DNA of 64,000 bases. It comes from Struthio camelus (lineage: Eukaryota > Chordata > Aves > Struthioniformes > Struthionidae). The notes beneath the pieces were generated by a model that had not been told where the DNA came from, searched no databases, and was given only the letters and a program-made list of their open reading frames with translations. Made by a program: the position numbers and the translations under genes. Shown one piece after another: positions 37,901 through 48,795 of this stretch (its first letter is position 1; every line of letters begins with the position of its first letter). The stretch lies in contig NC_090943.1 of the NCBI RefSeq assembly GCF_040807025.1, forward strand, positions 1,598,356 through 1,662,355, written 5' to 3'.

Positions 37901-40900
37901 GTTCCTTCCCAAAGGACATTTCCCTCATCCTGGGAGTGAAAGAAACAGGGACCCCACTGAGCACTGGCACGGTGAAGAGGACAGATCTTCCCCAGTCTTT
38001 AAAGGTGGCTGAAAGAAGGTGTCCAGAGGCAGCCTGAAAGCAAGGATGGTTTTAACTCTCTGTTCTAGCTCCCATCACAGCCTAACTTTTGCAGTGAAGC
38101 AAAGGACAAAATTTTGGGCAGTTGCCTGATGCTGGCTCCGTAAGTTACTGCTCGTCATCTGAGCCAAGGTAACTCTTGTGCGTCCCCTGCTAGCGGGCCG
38201 CAGCAGGAAAACGAAATACATCAGCTCAGACTAGTGTGAGTCATCCCCTCGCACCAGCACACCCTGGGAGGTGCCAGCGTGTGCGAGCTCCCTTGCCTAC
38301 ACGGCTCCTCAGCGCAAACTCTTCCTAAAGCACCTATGCAGAGGAAGCTGCTTAAACAGGAGCCCGTAAGCACATACCAAAGCAGTTTGGCTTAGCAATG
38401 AACTTGGCTGGTGAGGAATGAGCCTTGTCTATAAGACTGTTTGAAAGAGACAGGCTGGTTAAACAGCTTCTGAAAGGGGGTCTCCCTTATGTATATATAT
38501 AATTTTTTATCACCTGCAGGAAACAGCCCAGCTGAAAGAAACGGAGCTGGGAAGGGAGAGCCCGACCCGCTACCTTGTCCTCCAGCCGGTCCATCAGAGC
38601 TGGCGAGATGTGCCCGATCTTGGACATCAGTACCACCACGGTTTTGGTGCCCTCGAGCTCTGTCCAACGCAGCTCCAGCTTCTTGATGACCTCGTTCAGC
38701 AGCTTGCTCTCCTTCCCCTGCCTGAGCGCCAGGAACTCCGCCAGGGAGGCGAGCTGCCTGAAGCTGAGGCGCCTCAGCCGCCAGAGCACCTCGTGCTCCA
38801 CCGACTGCATCTCCCTCCTGCTGCTGTCCATCCCCAGGGAGTACAGGCTCTTTAAGAGGTTCACCAGGGTGTTATTCCACACCTGAGAAATCTGGGCAGC
38901 AAAGAGAAATACGGGAAAGACGTCAGTCAGACAGAGCATGAGAGTTACAGCGAGCTTGTACTCAAGTGCACCAACCACCCAGTTGTCAGCCACGAGAAAA
39001 CACCAGGCAACGCTCAACCTCCGCAGAGAGGCAAGAGAACTGGCCAGTGCTGAACGGGAGGGCGAGTCCTTCTTGGCCACGGGACAGCTCTCTCTCTCCC
39101 ACCACGACACAAGACCCCTGCCTATCATTGCAGGCGTAAACCGTGCAGTCAGGTACTGCAGCCACAAACCGGAGCGACCTAGTGCTCTGGTGTGGGAGGT
39201 GAGCCGCGTGCCTTTATCGCAAACGGAGGCCGTGTGCCCAAATACCGTAAAGATCACAGCCCTACCCAGGCCTGTAGGCAGCGTGACTAAGTCTTGACAG
39301 CGAATTACACAGCATTTATGCAGAGAGCTGCCATATACACCGTAAACTCGCTCTGTCCTGAACCGCTCAGCGCACCAGAGAAGGAAGCTATGCAGATTTG
39401 TTAGTGGCTGGGTAAAACGTTTAAGTAGACTTTACCCTCCTCTGGAGGTGTATACACCTAAACATTCCCATGGTGTGGCTAGGATACGGCACCAGTGACT
39501 AGTGAAACAAGGAGCAGTGAGAAAGAAGGATAGTTCAGGGCAAGAAACTTGAGGAGCTCTGAGGCTCGGGATTCCTGCTGTCCCGGCCGATGTGAAAGGA
39601 CCATGTTTAGAGGCCTTGCCAAATAGGCTCCATGGAGTAAGAAGTCGCATTTCAGAGCGGTTCTTGTTGGGGCGAGAGCACCGGTCTCCCAGAGGCAGAG
39701 TGGGAGGCTCATCTGACTCCATGCAGAAGGAGCAGATACTTCCACCTCAGCGCTCATTTTTTTTTCCAATGACTCTAAAAGGAAGACAGCGTTAGGCGTG
39801 AATCCCACTGCACCAGGACTTGCCCAGCCCCACTCTCCCCGGCCACCATCTGCGGCTTTTCCACCAGCTGCCCGGATCTGAGACGGAGCTATGGGTGCCT
39901 CAGTTCTCCAAGAGCGATCAGCGTTCAAGCTTTCACTTCCTTGGTGTCAGGCAACGCCCTGTACCTCAGCCACGAGGCCATCAGCCTCTTCATTTCCAGA
40001 TCAGGCTTCCCCGTCCTGTGTGTGTTCTGCCACTGCTTTGCGATGCCAAAGTCAAAGGATGCATGAGGGCTTCTCCAAAGAGAAAGCAACAGAAGGTCAA
40101 GCAGAAAATGACTACTGTTGTGCCCCCACATCCAGCCCGTGTTCATGTGCAAGACCCAGTCTGTTGAAGTTTCCCAGAGGCTGGGCAGCATTTTACAGCT
40201 CAGCTCTGTGGTTAGGTTATTCTCACCAGAACCCAAACGCAGCTAAACAGAATTCCCAGTCCAAAAGCTCTACCAATTTGTACAATAACAAACTACATCC
40301 ATAGGATAACATCAATACCAAAGGGCCCCTTCACAGCGCTGTTCAGAAAAGATTACTAAAACAGCCACCTCCAGGCAGAGCACAGCACCTATTTGACAGA
40401 ACGTCGCAATACTACAAAATGGTTTAAGAAACAAAGAATCGCTTTTCAAATTGACAGCGCAGAAGGCAAGCAAGGCAACGCAACGGCTCACGGCACTCAG
40501 AGCAGGATGCACCGTGTGTGTTCAGGCAAACAAAGGCTTTAATTTTCCGGCCTGTCAAAACTTCAGCGTTTCTACCAGCAAGGCAAATTCCTCAAACGAT
40601 GCTCAGGCACGGTCCGGTGCCTTAGGGAACCACCACTTGTACAAGGACGACCTGAGCTCTCCGAGGGTGCTCTGCAAAAGGTTCCTTGAGAGAAAAATCA
40701 CAAACCAGAACGCAGCGGACAAAACGAGCGGAGCTCACGAGTTGCCCAGCGTCGCCCGGAAGGTCACTGGCAGAACCAGAATCACGTTTGCCCCCCTTTA
40801 CTGATCCCCCCGTCTTTTCCATCCGTGCACTGAGACTATATTTCCGCACACCTGACCGCTCACTAACACCTCACAGCCCATTAGGAGCTCTTCCTCCCGA

Positions 40901-42598
40901 GTGCCGATCATTTGAAGTCTCTGGCTCGTCTACACAAAGACGCTGCAAGCTGATTAATTTGTTTTTACGTTAAAACATCTTTGCGTTTACACAGTCACTT
41001 CTTACATCAAATTACCTAGGATTGTAGGTTGTAGTAACAGCTCTCTGGAAAAGGATCAGTTGTGTTTCTAACAGGTCTGCTAGCCATTTCTCGCCTCTCT
41101 ATCACTGAAGCGGTGCAGCAACACGGCTTTACCAGCTCTGGGATATCACTTCTCCGTCGAATCATCACACCAACACGCGCACCCCTTTGTCACTTGGCAA
41201 TGGTGACACAGAGCTACGTAGATTAGCACAAGCAGTACTTTCATTCAAAATACAGCGGAAATGTTTCAGCTCGGTTTAGCTAATTCAGCACCCTCAGGAC
41301 AAATCCTACCTGCTATCCTCAGGCAGACAGGTTTTAGGGAGCAGGTATTATAGCACAGATCAGGAGAAACATCAAAGCGTCTGCAGAACGCTTGTGGCCC
41401 CAGAGCTCAGTCAGGGAGACCTGGGACCCATGAACTACAGCTATTTCTGCAGTAGCCAGCCGAGCCAGTACCAGCCACAGAGGATGGCACTGCATTTGAC
41501 GAGTTTCTGACAACGTTTGAAGTAAGGAGAGTATAAAGTACCACGCAAAGTGCACCGATTTCCTTTGGACACCCCATCTTACAAGCAGGCTTCTCCTGGG
41601 GCTAAGCACTGGCGAGGGGAATGACAGTAAATTCACCAGGATGCGCAGGTGAGAAACCGCAGGCGCCGGCAGCTCTCGGCAAGTCCCTTAAGCTGTCGGG
41701 CTGCATGGCTACGACACATCTTTGCCACAAACGGCTGAAAGGGCAGCAGGTGAATTTTACTGAGAAAACTGAAAACGGACAGGGGAAGGAGAAAAGTAGA
41801 GCTTAACAGGGATGGTCTCCTGCCTCTGTCCACTGAGGTGTATGATGTCCCTGGCCGCTATAAATTTCTGCAGAGAGAAAGAAAGTATTTTTATCCTGCT
41901 ATATTTTGTCCATGACATAAAAACCATTGCTTGCAGAAATAACTCAGGTTTTGGGACGGAGCTGGTCATTTCCGCTTCCTGGTCCCCTCAGCTTTCCCTC
42001 GGAGAGGAAAAGTACACATCCTAAACATGCAACTAGTCTGACAGATCCCCAGCAAGGGCTCCCGGGAAAGCTGCTGCTCTACGCAGTCAAGCTAGCTCCA
42101 TACACAGGAACCTAGTCAGCTTCCCAAATCACGTTCTTCCCAAAAACACCTCTACCACATGAGGGAACTTACCTGAGAATCAGTGATGACAACGAGCTGT
42201 TGGAAGCGTTCGTCTTGCAAAATGCTTTCAGTCTCCAGTTTTTTTTCTGCTGCAAGTCGGGAAAGTTGCATAATTACTAGGGAGGCTTGGTTGCTATTGA
42301 GAGAATGAAGTTCACTCAACTGGAAGAGTTCTTGAGGACTAGTAGCTGTTTCAATGAGTTCGCTAATCACTCTGTGCTCTGGATTTCTGTTGTCTTCCAC
42401 CTGCTCTTTGACGGAGAAGCCGTCGGCCCAGCTGCAGGGACTCGAAGCATGAAATGAAGTGAAAGGCCCTTGAGGGAGAGCTCTGGCTATCACCATCTTA
42501 CCAGCCGACACGAGCAGAGAGGCTGGGACCGCTGAGGGAGTAGAGACGAAGGCACCAAAGTGCCGCCAACAGCAGTGCCGCACCAGTCGGGCTGCCAT
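28920..42598 (-). CDS. TBRG4: TBRG4 / FASTKD4, mitochondrial FASTK-family RNA-binding protein, complete
   Basis: Coding exons in transcript order: 42173-42598, 38574-38882, 37001-37172, 34487-34644, 33779-33889, 31488-31632, 30213-30455, 29410-29521, 29147-29261, 28920-29021. Phases join to 630 residues; human TBRG4 has 631. The start [17 protein letters not shown] aligns with the human N-terminus and, being Arg-rich with no acidic residue, fits a mitochondrial presequence. Family motifs include [73 protein letters not shown] and [20 protein letters not shown] (FAST domains). The C-terminus [20 protein letters not shown] plus [20 protein letters not shown] is the RAP domain. FASTKD4 binds and stabilises mitochondrial mRNAs. 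Four introns each hold a SNORA5-type snoRNA. A non-coding first exon is implied by the TAG acceptor at 42612-42614. Confidence 0.97.
29728..29864 (-). ncRNA. SNORA5: H/ACA snoRNA, SNORA5 family (copy A, TBRG4 intron between exons 30213-30455 and 29410-29521)
   Basis: About 137 nt on the host's sense strand. It starts TGCAGCCCTGTCAAATTC, close to the known SNORA5 5' end. The hinge contains ACAGCA, an H box of form ANANNA, after GGCTGCC. The SNORA5-type ACAGAC end has become GCAGAC here, but an ACA shifted by four bases lies at 29730-29732. Human TBRG4 introns host SNORA5A/B/C. The family is annotated as guiding pseudouridylation of 18S rRNA. Confidence 0.85.
30947..31079 (-). ncRNA. SNORA5: H/ACA snoRNA, SNORA5 family (copy B, TBRG4 intron between exons 31488-31632 and 30213-30455)
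   Basis: 133 nt, starting GCAGCCCCGTCAAATTC, with H box ACAGCA after GGCTGCC and a canonical 3' end ACAGAC (ACA plus three nucleotides). Strong similarity to copy A over the whole length contrasts with unrelated flanking intron sequence. This is the best-preserved member with copy C. Confidence 0.9.
34645..37000 (-). other. TBRG4 intron, largest stretch without other genes
   Basis: Apart from the CR1-like fragment at 35405-35720, I see nothing recognisable. The intron at 31633-33778 is likewise featureless. The intron at 38883-42172 contains only snoRNA copy D. Confidence 0.5.
35405..35720 (-). mobile_element. Old CR1-type LINE fragment in a TBRG4 intron
   Basis: The plus strand shows the block order typical of sauropsid CR1 3' regions read in antisense: CTGGATTATCTGGCCTGAT, CATGACACAGGCC, ATGGAGAATCCACCAC, then TTCGTTCCAGATTAATCAG. 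The match is from memory of the family and the copy is diverged, so the boundaries are approximate. No intact reverse transcriptase is present. Confidence 0.5.
37739..37872 (-). ncRNA. SNORA5: H/ACA snoRNA, SNORA5 family (copy C, TBRG4 intron between exons 38574-38882 and 37001-37172)
   Basis: 134 nt, starting TGCAGCTGCGTCAAATTC, with H box ACAGCA after AGCTGCC, the conserved CATGGGCCCCA-like block in the second hairpin, and a canonical ACAGAC 3' end. It lies in a different intron from the other three copies, as expected for one snoRNA per intron. Confidence 0.9.
41379..41511 (-). ncRNA. Diverged SNORA5-like H/ACA snoRNA (copy D, first coding intron of TBRG4), possibly decayed
   Basis: About 133 nt alignable to the other copies through GTCAAATGCAGT, GTACTGGC, TTCATGGGTCCCAG and the CTCTGGGG block. 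The hinge has GCAGAA where an H box should start with A, and the end reads GCAGAC instead of ACAGAC. Both defining boxes are therefore imperfect. It is either a divergent guide RNA or a snoRNA pseudogene. Confidence 0.6.
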
Positions 42599-42614
42599 TG
42601 TGCAGCTACGTCTA
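42599..42614 (-). other. TBRG4 5' UTR start of exon 2 and its splice acceptor
   Basis: Upstream of the ATG at 42598 the minus strand reads TTTCCCTGTAG followed by 13 nt of 5' UTR. This is a good acceptor, so the first exon is non-coding and lies further upstream. A strong donor-like GTGAGT occurs at 44684-44689, near the CpG-rich promoter. Confidence 0.6.
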
Positions 42615-44024
42615 CAGGGAAAGAAGGACTGAGGCTGTAACGGACTGGAGGTCAGTGCCACATTTTGGAAACACTACAAAAGGAAAATAAGCACTTTAGA
42701 AAAAGGAACATTTCAACATTAAAAAAGGGGGAGGCAGCAGACTTCTACTAACAGTTATCGGAAAAGGGGTTTTTCAGTCATCAACATTCGATTTGAATCG
42801 GTAACAAAAGCTTTCTGAAGATCAACAAAGCACTGAAACAGGAGGCGTGAAGTCTCCCTCATGGGAATGGCTTTAGAAGGGGCGAAACACTTCTCTGGTG
42901 GTGCTGATCTGACTGCAGACTACCTTAGGGGCTGCACTCCGGCACGGCTTTCCAAAGCAGCATGCACCACTCCAAAACGGTAAACAGCTGGGCCGGAGCA
43001 AGGAAGAGCCACTGCGGGCTCCGCTCTCACCACCGAATCCGAGATGTTACCTAGAGCAAGAGTCTGACAGCCCCAGAATTAAATAACTTCTGGAAGGCCC
43101 TTCCAGTCACCTTTGCTATGACAGGTTAACATGGCTTACAAGGTTTCAAGGGCAAACTGGACAAACTGATGGAAAAGAAACCCACTGAGGGTTACTGCCT
43201 GCAGAGAAGCCAACATCCATCTCAGGAAGCCTTAGAGCACCACAGGGCTTCCCTAGGCGTTCTGGAGACGTGGAGCTGGTCCAGAAGGGCCTCTGCTCTG
43301 GCCCAGTGTGGTCGTGCCTACGGCTGCAATCGCGCCAGGAGTCTTTTGCCAGGCTCGCTGGTGCCGCGCACGCAGCCAACAGAGCAGCTGACCTCAAGGA
43401 GTGCTTCGGGTCACCCTCATTTGACGGGATTTCAATCAATCGAGCGCACCAAGACTCCTCTTAGCACTCCCTAAAGCTTCTGCTGAACAGCAGGACCTAC
43501 CCCAGACCGAGAGCAGCCAGGCCAGCTCAGACCCGCAGCCACGGAAGGGCAATCTGAGAAGCGGCAACCTCAGAAGGAGGCAAGCAGGCTGCCGGGGCTG
43601 GCGCAGGGCTCCCCTTTTCATCTGAGCCCTGTAGCACACGCGCCTCCTTGCTGCCCTAGAGACCAGTGCCGCAGCCAGGGCTGCCCCCAGCTCGTGTGGG
43701 GCACTTAAAGGGCCTGACGGGGCCTAGCCCTGACCGCAGGATGTCTCCCCGTTCCTCGGTTCAGCCAGCTGCTCCCAGCTCCCCCTGACCTGCTCTGCTT
43801 CCAACCCATCCTCCCCAGGCTCCCGGTCCAGCGCCCCTGCCCTGCCCAGCTTCCCCCCCTGCAGCCTCACTAGGCTCGGCCCAGTCTCCCCTTGGGCTGT
43901 CCCCACGCAGAGCCTCTCCCGGCCTTGTCCTCGCTCCAGGACCTCACCTGATCTGTTCCCGCTCAGAGCCTGGCCTGGTTGTGCCTCGTTCCCCCTCCCA
44001 GGGTCTCACTAGGGTCAACCCACC
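42615..44024 (-). other. Probable 5' UTR intron of TBRG4
   Basis: No exon or RNA gene is recognisable. The part around 43075-43200 looks like a degraded dispersed repeat, but I cannot name it. Confidence 0.4.
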
Positions 44025-44632
44025 ACAGAGCCTCCCCTCACCTGGCCTAACGTCCCCCCACCCAGGCATGTCCCCACGCAGAGACTCCCCTCGCCTGGCC
44101 TAATGCCCCCCCATCCAGGCACGTCCCCACGCAGAGACTCCCCTCGCCTAGCATAATGCCCCCCCACCCAGGCATGTCCCCAAACAGAGCCTCCCCTCAC
44201 CTGGCCTAACATCCCCCCATCCAGGCATGTCCCCACACAGAGCCTCCCCTCGCCTGGCCTAATGCCCCCCCACCCACGGGTGTCCCCACACAGAGCCTCC
44301 CCTCGCCTGGCCTAATGCCCCCCCACCCACGGGTGTCCCCACACAGAGCCTCCCCTCGCCTGGCCTAATGCCCCCCCACCCACGGGTGTCCCCACACAGA
44401 GCCTCCCCTCGCCTGGCCTAATGCCCCCCCACCCACGGGTGTCCCCACACAGAGCCTCCCCTCGCCTGGCCTAATGCCCCCCCACCCACGGGTGTCCCCA
44501 CACAGAGCCTCCCCTCGCCTAGCCTAATGCCCCCCCACCCAGGCATGTCCCCAAACAGCGCCTTCTCTCACCCGGCCTAATGTCCCCCCACCCACGCGTG
44601 TCCCCACGCAGAGCCTCCCCTCGCCTGTCCCG
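44025..44632. repeat. 53-bp minisatellite upstream of TBRG4 coding region
   Basis: About eleven head-to-tail copies with a 53-bp period, measured at 44242, 44295 and 44348. The core contains CTCGCCTGGCCTAATG, a C run, CCCACGGGTGTCCCCAC and CAGAGCCTCC. The central five units are nearly identical and the edges are diverged. It probably lies in the first (UTR) intron of TBRG4. Confidence 0.88.
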
Positions 44633-45004
44633 CCCGCCCCCCCCTCCAGGGCCTCGCCTGCCCTGGCCCACTGTCCCCCAGGGACTCACCGGGCCTGTCC
44701 CCCCCGGGAAGCCTGCTCTGGCCTAGCCGTGTGTCCCCCCCCAGGGCTGCCCCCATTCAGGCCGGGCCTTGCTGCCCCCCAGAGCCCCGGGCCCAGCCCT
44801 CCCCACCAAGGCCGCAGCCGGACCGCCCCCCCCCCCCCCGGGCCTGATCCCCCCGCAGACCAAGCCTTCCCCATCCTCCCCCAACGACCCCGCACCCCTC
44901 CCATCCCCCCCCCCTCCAGGGGTGAGGGCCCAGGCGTCCTGGTCCTCCCCTCCCCCCGCACCCGCCGCCGGGCCTGACCTCGGCCGCGCCGCGCCGCGCC
45001 GCCG

Positions 45005-45125
45005 GGGAGGCGCCGTGCGCACGCGCGCCGGCGCGGCGCGATGACGTCAACGCGCGGCGGCGAGCGCCCATTGGCGGAAAGGGCGCTGGGCGGGAAGGGC
45101 GCGACACTTCCGGCGCGCGGAGAGC
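45005..45125 (-). promoter_or_regulatory. TBRG4 core promoter with NRF1, CRE, CCAAT and ETS sites
   Basis: CpG-island sequence with four consensus sites within 100 bp: NRF1 TGCGCACGCGCG at 45016-45027 (YGCGCAYGCGCR), a palindromic CRE TGACGTCA at 45042-45049, an inverted CCAAT (ATTGG) at 45070-45074, and an ETS/GABP site ACTTCCGG at 45106-45113 (CCGGAAGT on the minus strand). NRF1 and GABP sites are typical of nuclear genes for mitochondrial proteins, which fits TBRG4. No transcript start was measured. Confidence 0.7.
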
Positions 45126-45355
45126 GGTGGCGCGGGGGGAGGGGCAGCGCCGTGAGGGGCGCGGCGGCGGCAGCGGCGGGAGCTCCCCCGGCCCCGCTGC
45201 CCCCCCCCCACCCCCCCCGCCGCGGCCTCCGTCCGTCCCCGGGGGGTCCCCGGCCCCGCTGCCCCCGCGGGAGGCCGCAGCCCTGGGCCCGCCGGCGAGA
45301 TCCGCCCAGTCCGGCTGAGGGCGCCGCGGCCGCCATTTTGTGGGGGCGCAGGACC

Positions 45356-47290
45356 CCCCCCCCGGTGTGGGGGTGTCGGGACACAGGACGGCCAGTGTGG
45401 GGGTGTCGGGACACAGGACCCCCCCGGTGTGGGGGTGTCGGGACACAGGACCCCCCGGTGTGGGGGGTGTCGGGACACAGGACGGCCAGTGTGGGGGTGT
45501 CAGGACACAGGACCCCCCGGTGTGGGGGTGTCGGGACACAGGACCCCCCCGGTGTGGGAGGTGTCAGGACACAGGACCCCCCAGCGTGGGGGTGTCGGGA
45601 CACAGGATCCCCCAGTGTGGGGGGTGTCAGGACACAGGACCCCCCCGGTGTGGGGGTGTCGGGACACAGGACCCCCCCGGTGTGGGAGGTGTTGGGACAC
45701 AGGACCCCTCCGGTGTGGGGGGTGTCGGGACACAGGACGGCCAGTGTGGGGGGTGTCAGGACACAGGACCCCCCCGGTGTGGGGGGTGTTGGGACACAGG
45801 ACCGCCAGCGTGGGGGTGTCAGGACACAGGACCCCCCCGGTGTGGGGGGTGTCGGGACACAGGACCCCCCCGGTGTGGGAGGTGTCAGGACACAGGACCG
45901 CCAGTGTGGGGGTGTCGGGACACAGGATCCCCCAGTGTGGGGGGTGTCAGGACACAGGACCCCCCCGGTGTGGGGGTGTCGGGACACAGGACCCCCCGGT
46001 GTGGGGGTGTCGGGACACAGGATCCCCCAGTGTGGGGGTGTCAGGACACAGGACCCCCCCGGTGTGGGGGTGTCAGGACACAGGACCCCCCAGCGTGGGG
46101 GTGTCGGGACACAGGATCCCCCAGTGTGGGGGGTGTCAGGACACAGGACCCCCCCGGTGTGGGGGTGTCGGGACACAGGACCCCCCCGGTGTGGGAGGTG
46201 TTGGGACACAGGACCCCTCCGGTGTGGGGGGTGTCGGGACACAGGACGGCCAGTGTGGGGGGTGTCAGGACACAGGACCCCCCCGGTGTGGGGGGTGTTG
46301 GGACACAGGACCGCCAGCGTGGGGGTGTTGGGACACAGGACCCCCCCGGTGTGGGGGGTGTCGGGACACAGGACCCCCCCGGTGTGGGAGGTGTTGGGAC
46401 ACAGGACCCCCCCGGTGTGGGGGTGTCAGGACACAGGACCGCCAGTGTGGGGGTGTCGGGACACAGGACCCCCCGGTGTGGGGGTGTCGGGACACAGGAT
46501 CCCCCAGTGTGGGGGTGTCAGGACACAGGATCCCCCAGTGTGGGGGGTGTCAGGACACAGGACCCCCTCGGTGTGGGGGTGTCGGGACACAGGATCCCCC
46601 AGTGTGGGGGTGTCGGGACACAGGACCCCCTCGGTGTGGGGGTGTCGGGACACAGGACCCCCCGGTGTGGGGGGTGTCAGGACACAGGATCCCCCAGTGT
46701 GGGGGGTGTCAGGACACAGGACCCCCTCGGTGTGGGGGTGTCGGGACACAGGACCCCCCGGTGTGGGGGGTGTCGGGACACAGGACCGCCAGTGTGGGGG
46801 TGTCGGGACACAGGACCCCCCGGTGTGGGGGTGTCAGGACACAGGACGGCCAGTGTGGGGGTGTCGGGACACAGGACCCCCCCGGTGTGGGAGGTGTTGG
46901 GACACAGGACCGCCAGCGTGGGGGTGTCGGGACACAGGACCCCCCCGGTGTGGGAGGTGTTGGGACACAGGACCCCCCCGGTGTGGGGGTGTCAGGACAC
47001 AGGACCGCCAGTGTGGGGGTGTCGGGACACAGGATCCCCCAGTGTGGGGGGTGTCAGGACACAGGACCCCCCCGGTGTGGGGGTGTCGGGACACAGGACC
47101 CCCCCGGTGTGGGAGGTGTTGGGACACAGGACCCCCCCGGTGTGGGGGTGTCAGGACACAGGACCGCCAGTGTGGGGGTGTCGGGACACAGGATCCCCCA
47201 GTGTGGGGGGTGTCAGGACACAGGACCCCCCCGGTGTGGGGGTGTCGGGACACAGGACCCCCCGGTGTGGGGGTGTCGGGACACAGGACC
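45356..47290. repeat. Large 31-33 bp satellite-like minisatellite
   Basis: About sixty copies of a unit built on GTGTGGGGGTGTC, GGGACACAGGA and a C run. Unit length varies by one or two bases through the homopolymers. Two spacer types alternate (a C-run type and GGCCAGTG/CGCCAGTG). Longer blocks recur, so a higher-order structure is likely. Because 31-33-bp units rotate through frames and rarely create stops, all frames are open over long distances. None is a credible gene. Confidence 0.95.
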
Positions 47291-47299
47291 CCTGCCAAC

Positions 47300-48555
47300 A
47301 GCCTGTGTGCCACCCTCTGCTCCGGCGCTCGCCGAGGGAGAAGGCACTGGAGGGTCCGGGCCAGGCGTCCCACCTGGCCCCATGTCCCCACGGTGTCCCC
47401 AGGTATGCCACCCGTCTTCACGTCCCTGTGTCACCTGCCAGGGCATCCCACCAAGCCTGCGTTCCTGTGTCCCCCCCCACCCCAGGTGTCCCTCCTAGCC
47501 CATGTCCCCATGGTGTCCCCAGGTGTCCCACCTGCCCCACGACGCCACGGTGTCACCAGGTGTCCCACCGGACCCATGTCCCTATGTCCCCCCGAGGCAT
47601 CCCTCCTGCCCCACATCCCCGTGGTGTTCCCATGTCCCCCCCCAGGTGTCCCACCTGCCCTGCATCCCTGCAGTGTCCCCAGGCGTCCCACCCGCCCCAC
47701 GTCCCCACATCCCTCCAAGGCGTCCCACCTGCCCCACATCCCTGTGGTGTCCTACCGGACCCATGTCCCTATGTCCCCCCCAGGTATCCCTCCTGGCCCA
47801 CATCCCCGTGGTGTCCCCAGGCATCCCACCAGACCCATGTCCCCACACTCCCACCAGGTGTCCCACTTGCCCCATGTCCCTGTGGTGTCCCCCCTGGCCT
47901 GCATCCCCCCTGGGCATCCCATCTGGCCCATGTCCTTGTGTCTCCCCCCCCCCAGGTGTCCCACCCAGCCCATGTCCCCACAGTGTCCCCAGGTGTCCCA
48001 CCTGTCCCGACAACTCCGTGGTGTCCCAACCCCGGGGGCCCACCTGTCCCCATGTCCCTGCATCCCCCCCAGGTGTCCCACCCAGCCCATGTCCCCACAG
48101 TGTCCCCAAGCGTCCCACCCAGCCCCACATCCCCATGGTGTCCTCTGGGTGTCCCACCTGTCCCCATGTCCCCATAGTGTCCCTAGGCGTCTCACCCAAC
48201 CCTGCATCCCCTTGGTGTTCCCTGAGTGTCCTACCCAGCCCCGCATCCTCATGGTGTCCCCTAGATGTCCCACCCGTCCCTGCATCCCTCCCAGCTGTCC
48301 CACCCAGTCTGTGTCCCCCCGAGCATCCCTGGGTGTCCCCTGGCATCCCACCCGGCCCCACATCCCCGTGGTGTCCCCCAGGTGTCCTACCCGTCCCCAC
48401 GTCCCTCCCAGGCACCCCACCCAGCCCGCATCCCCCTGAGTATCCCCGCGGTGTCCTCCAGGTGTCCCACCAGTCCCCACATCCCCACAGTGTCCCTAGG
48501 CATCCCACCCAGCCCCGCACCCCCGTGGTGTCCCCTCCGTCCCCGTGTCCCCCCA
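47300..48555. repeat. Degenerate minisatellite of GTCCC/CACC-rich units
   Basis: Repeated variants of GTGTCCCCAGGTGTCCCACC, GCCCCATGTCCC and CATCCCCGTGGTGTCC with an irregular period of roughly 40-50 bp. It begins where the 32-bp array stops and is much more diverged, so probably older. No coding or RNA gene signal. Confidence 0.85.
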
Positions 48556-48559
48556 AGCA

Positions 48560-48795
48560 TCCCCGGGGAGGCTGCCCAGTCCCCTGGCTCGCGCGGCCCT
48601 GCCCTGCCCTCCCGGGCCGCCCGCTGGCAGCGGCGATCCAAGCGCGGGGGCTTTTCGCCAAGGCCAGGAAGAGCGTCGCAGGCTCCCTGGAGCGTGGCAG
48701 CACCGAGCAGCGCCCGCCACCCCCTCCCCGTCCCCCGGCGAAGCCTCCGCCCCCACAGCCCCCGTTCGGGGCCCATGCCGCATGCCTCGGTCCCC
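48560..48795. other. Single-copy GC-rich island between two tandem arrays
   Basis: About 235 bp that does not belong to either neighbouring repeat. On the plus strand one frame reads a basic stretch, IQARGLFAKARKSVAGSLER, then a proline-rich run. An AG preceded by CCCGCTGGC could serve as an acceptor, but there is no matching gene. I do not recognise it. It may be a gene relic or simply unique spacer. Confidence 0.35.

Noticed and set aside
45356-47290. CRISPR-like regularly spaced array
   Set aside because: The whole unit including the spacer is repeated. There are no unique spacers and no cas genes, and the context is a vertebrate nuclear locus.
45041-48439. A 1132-codon plus-strand open frame, with other long frames overlapping it
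   Set aside because: It runs through the 31-33-bp minisatellite and the degenerate array. Several frames are open at once, and the translation is only the rotated repeat. No domain, splice or start context supports a gene.
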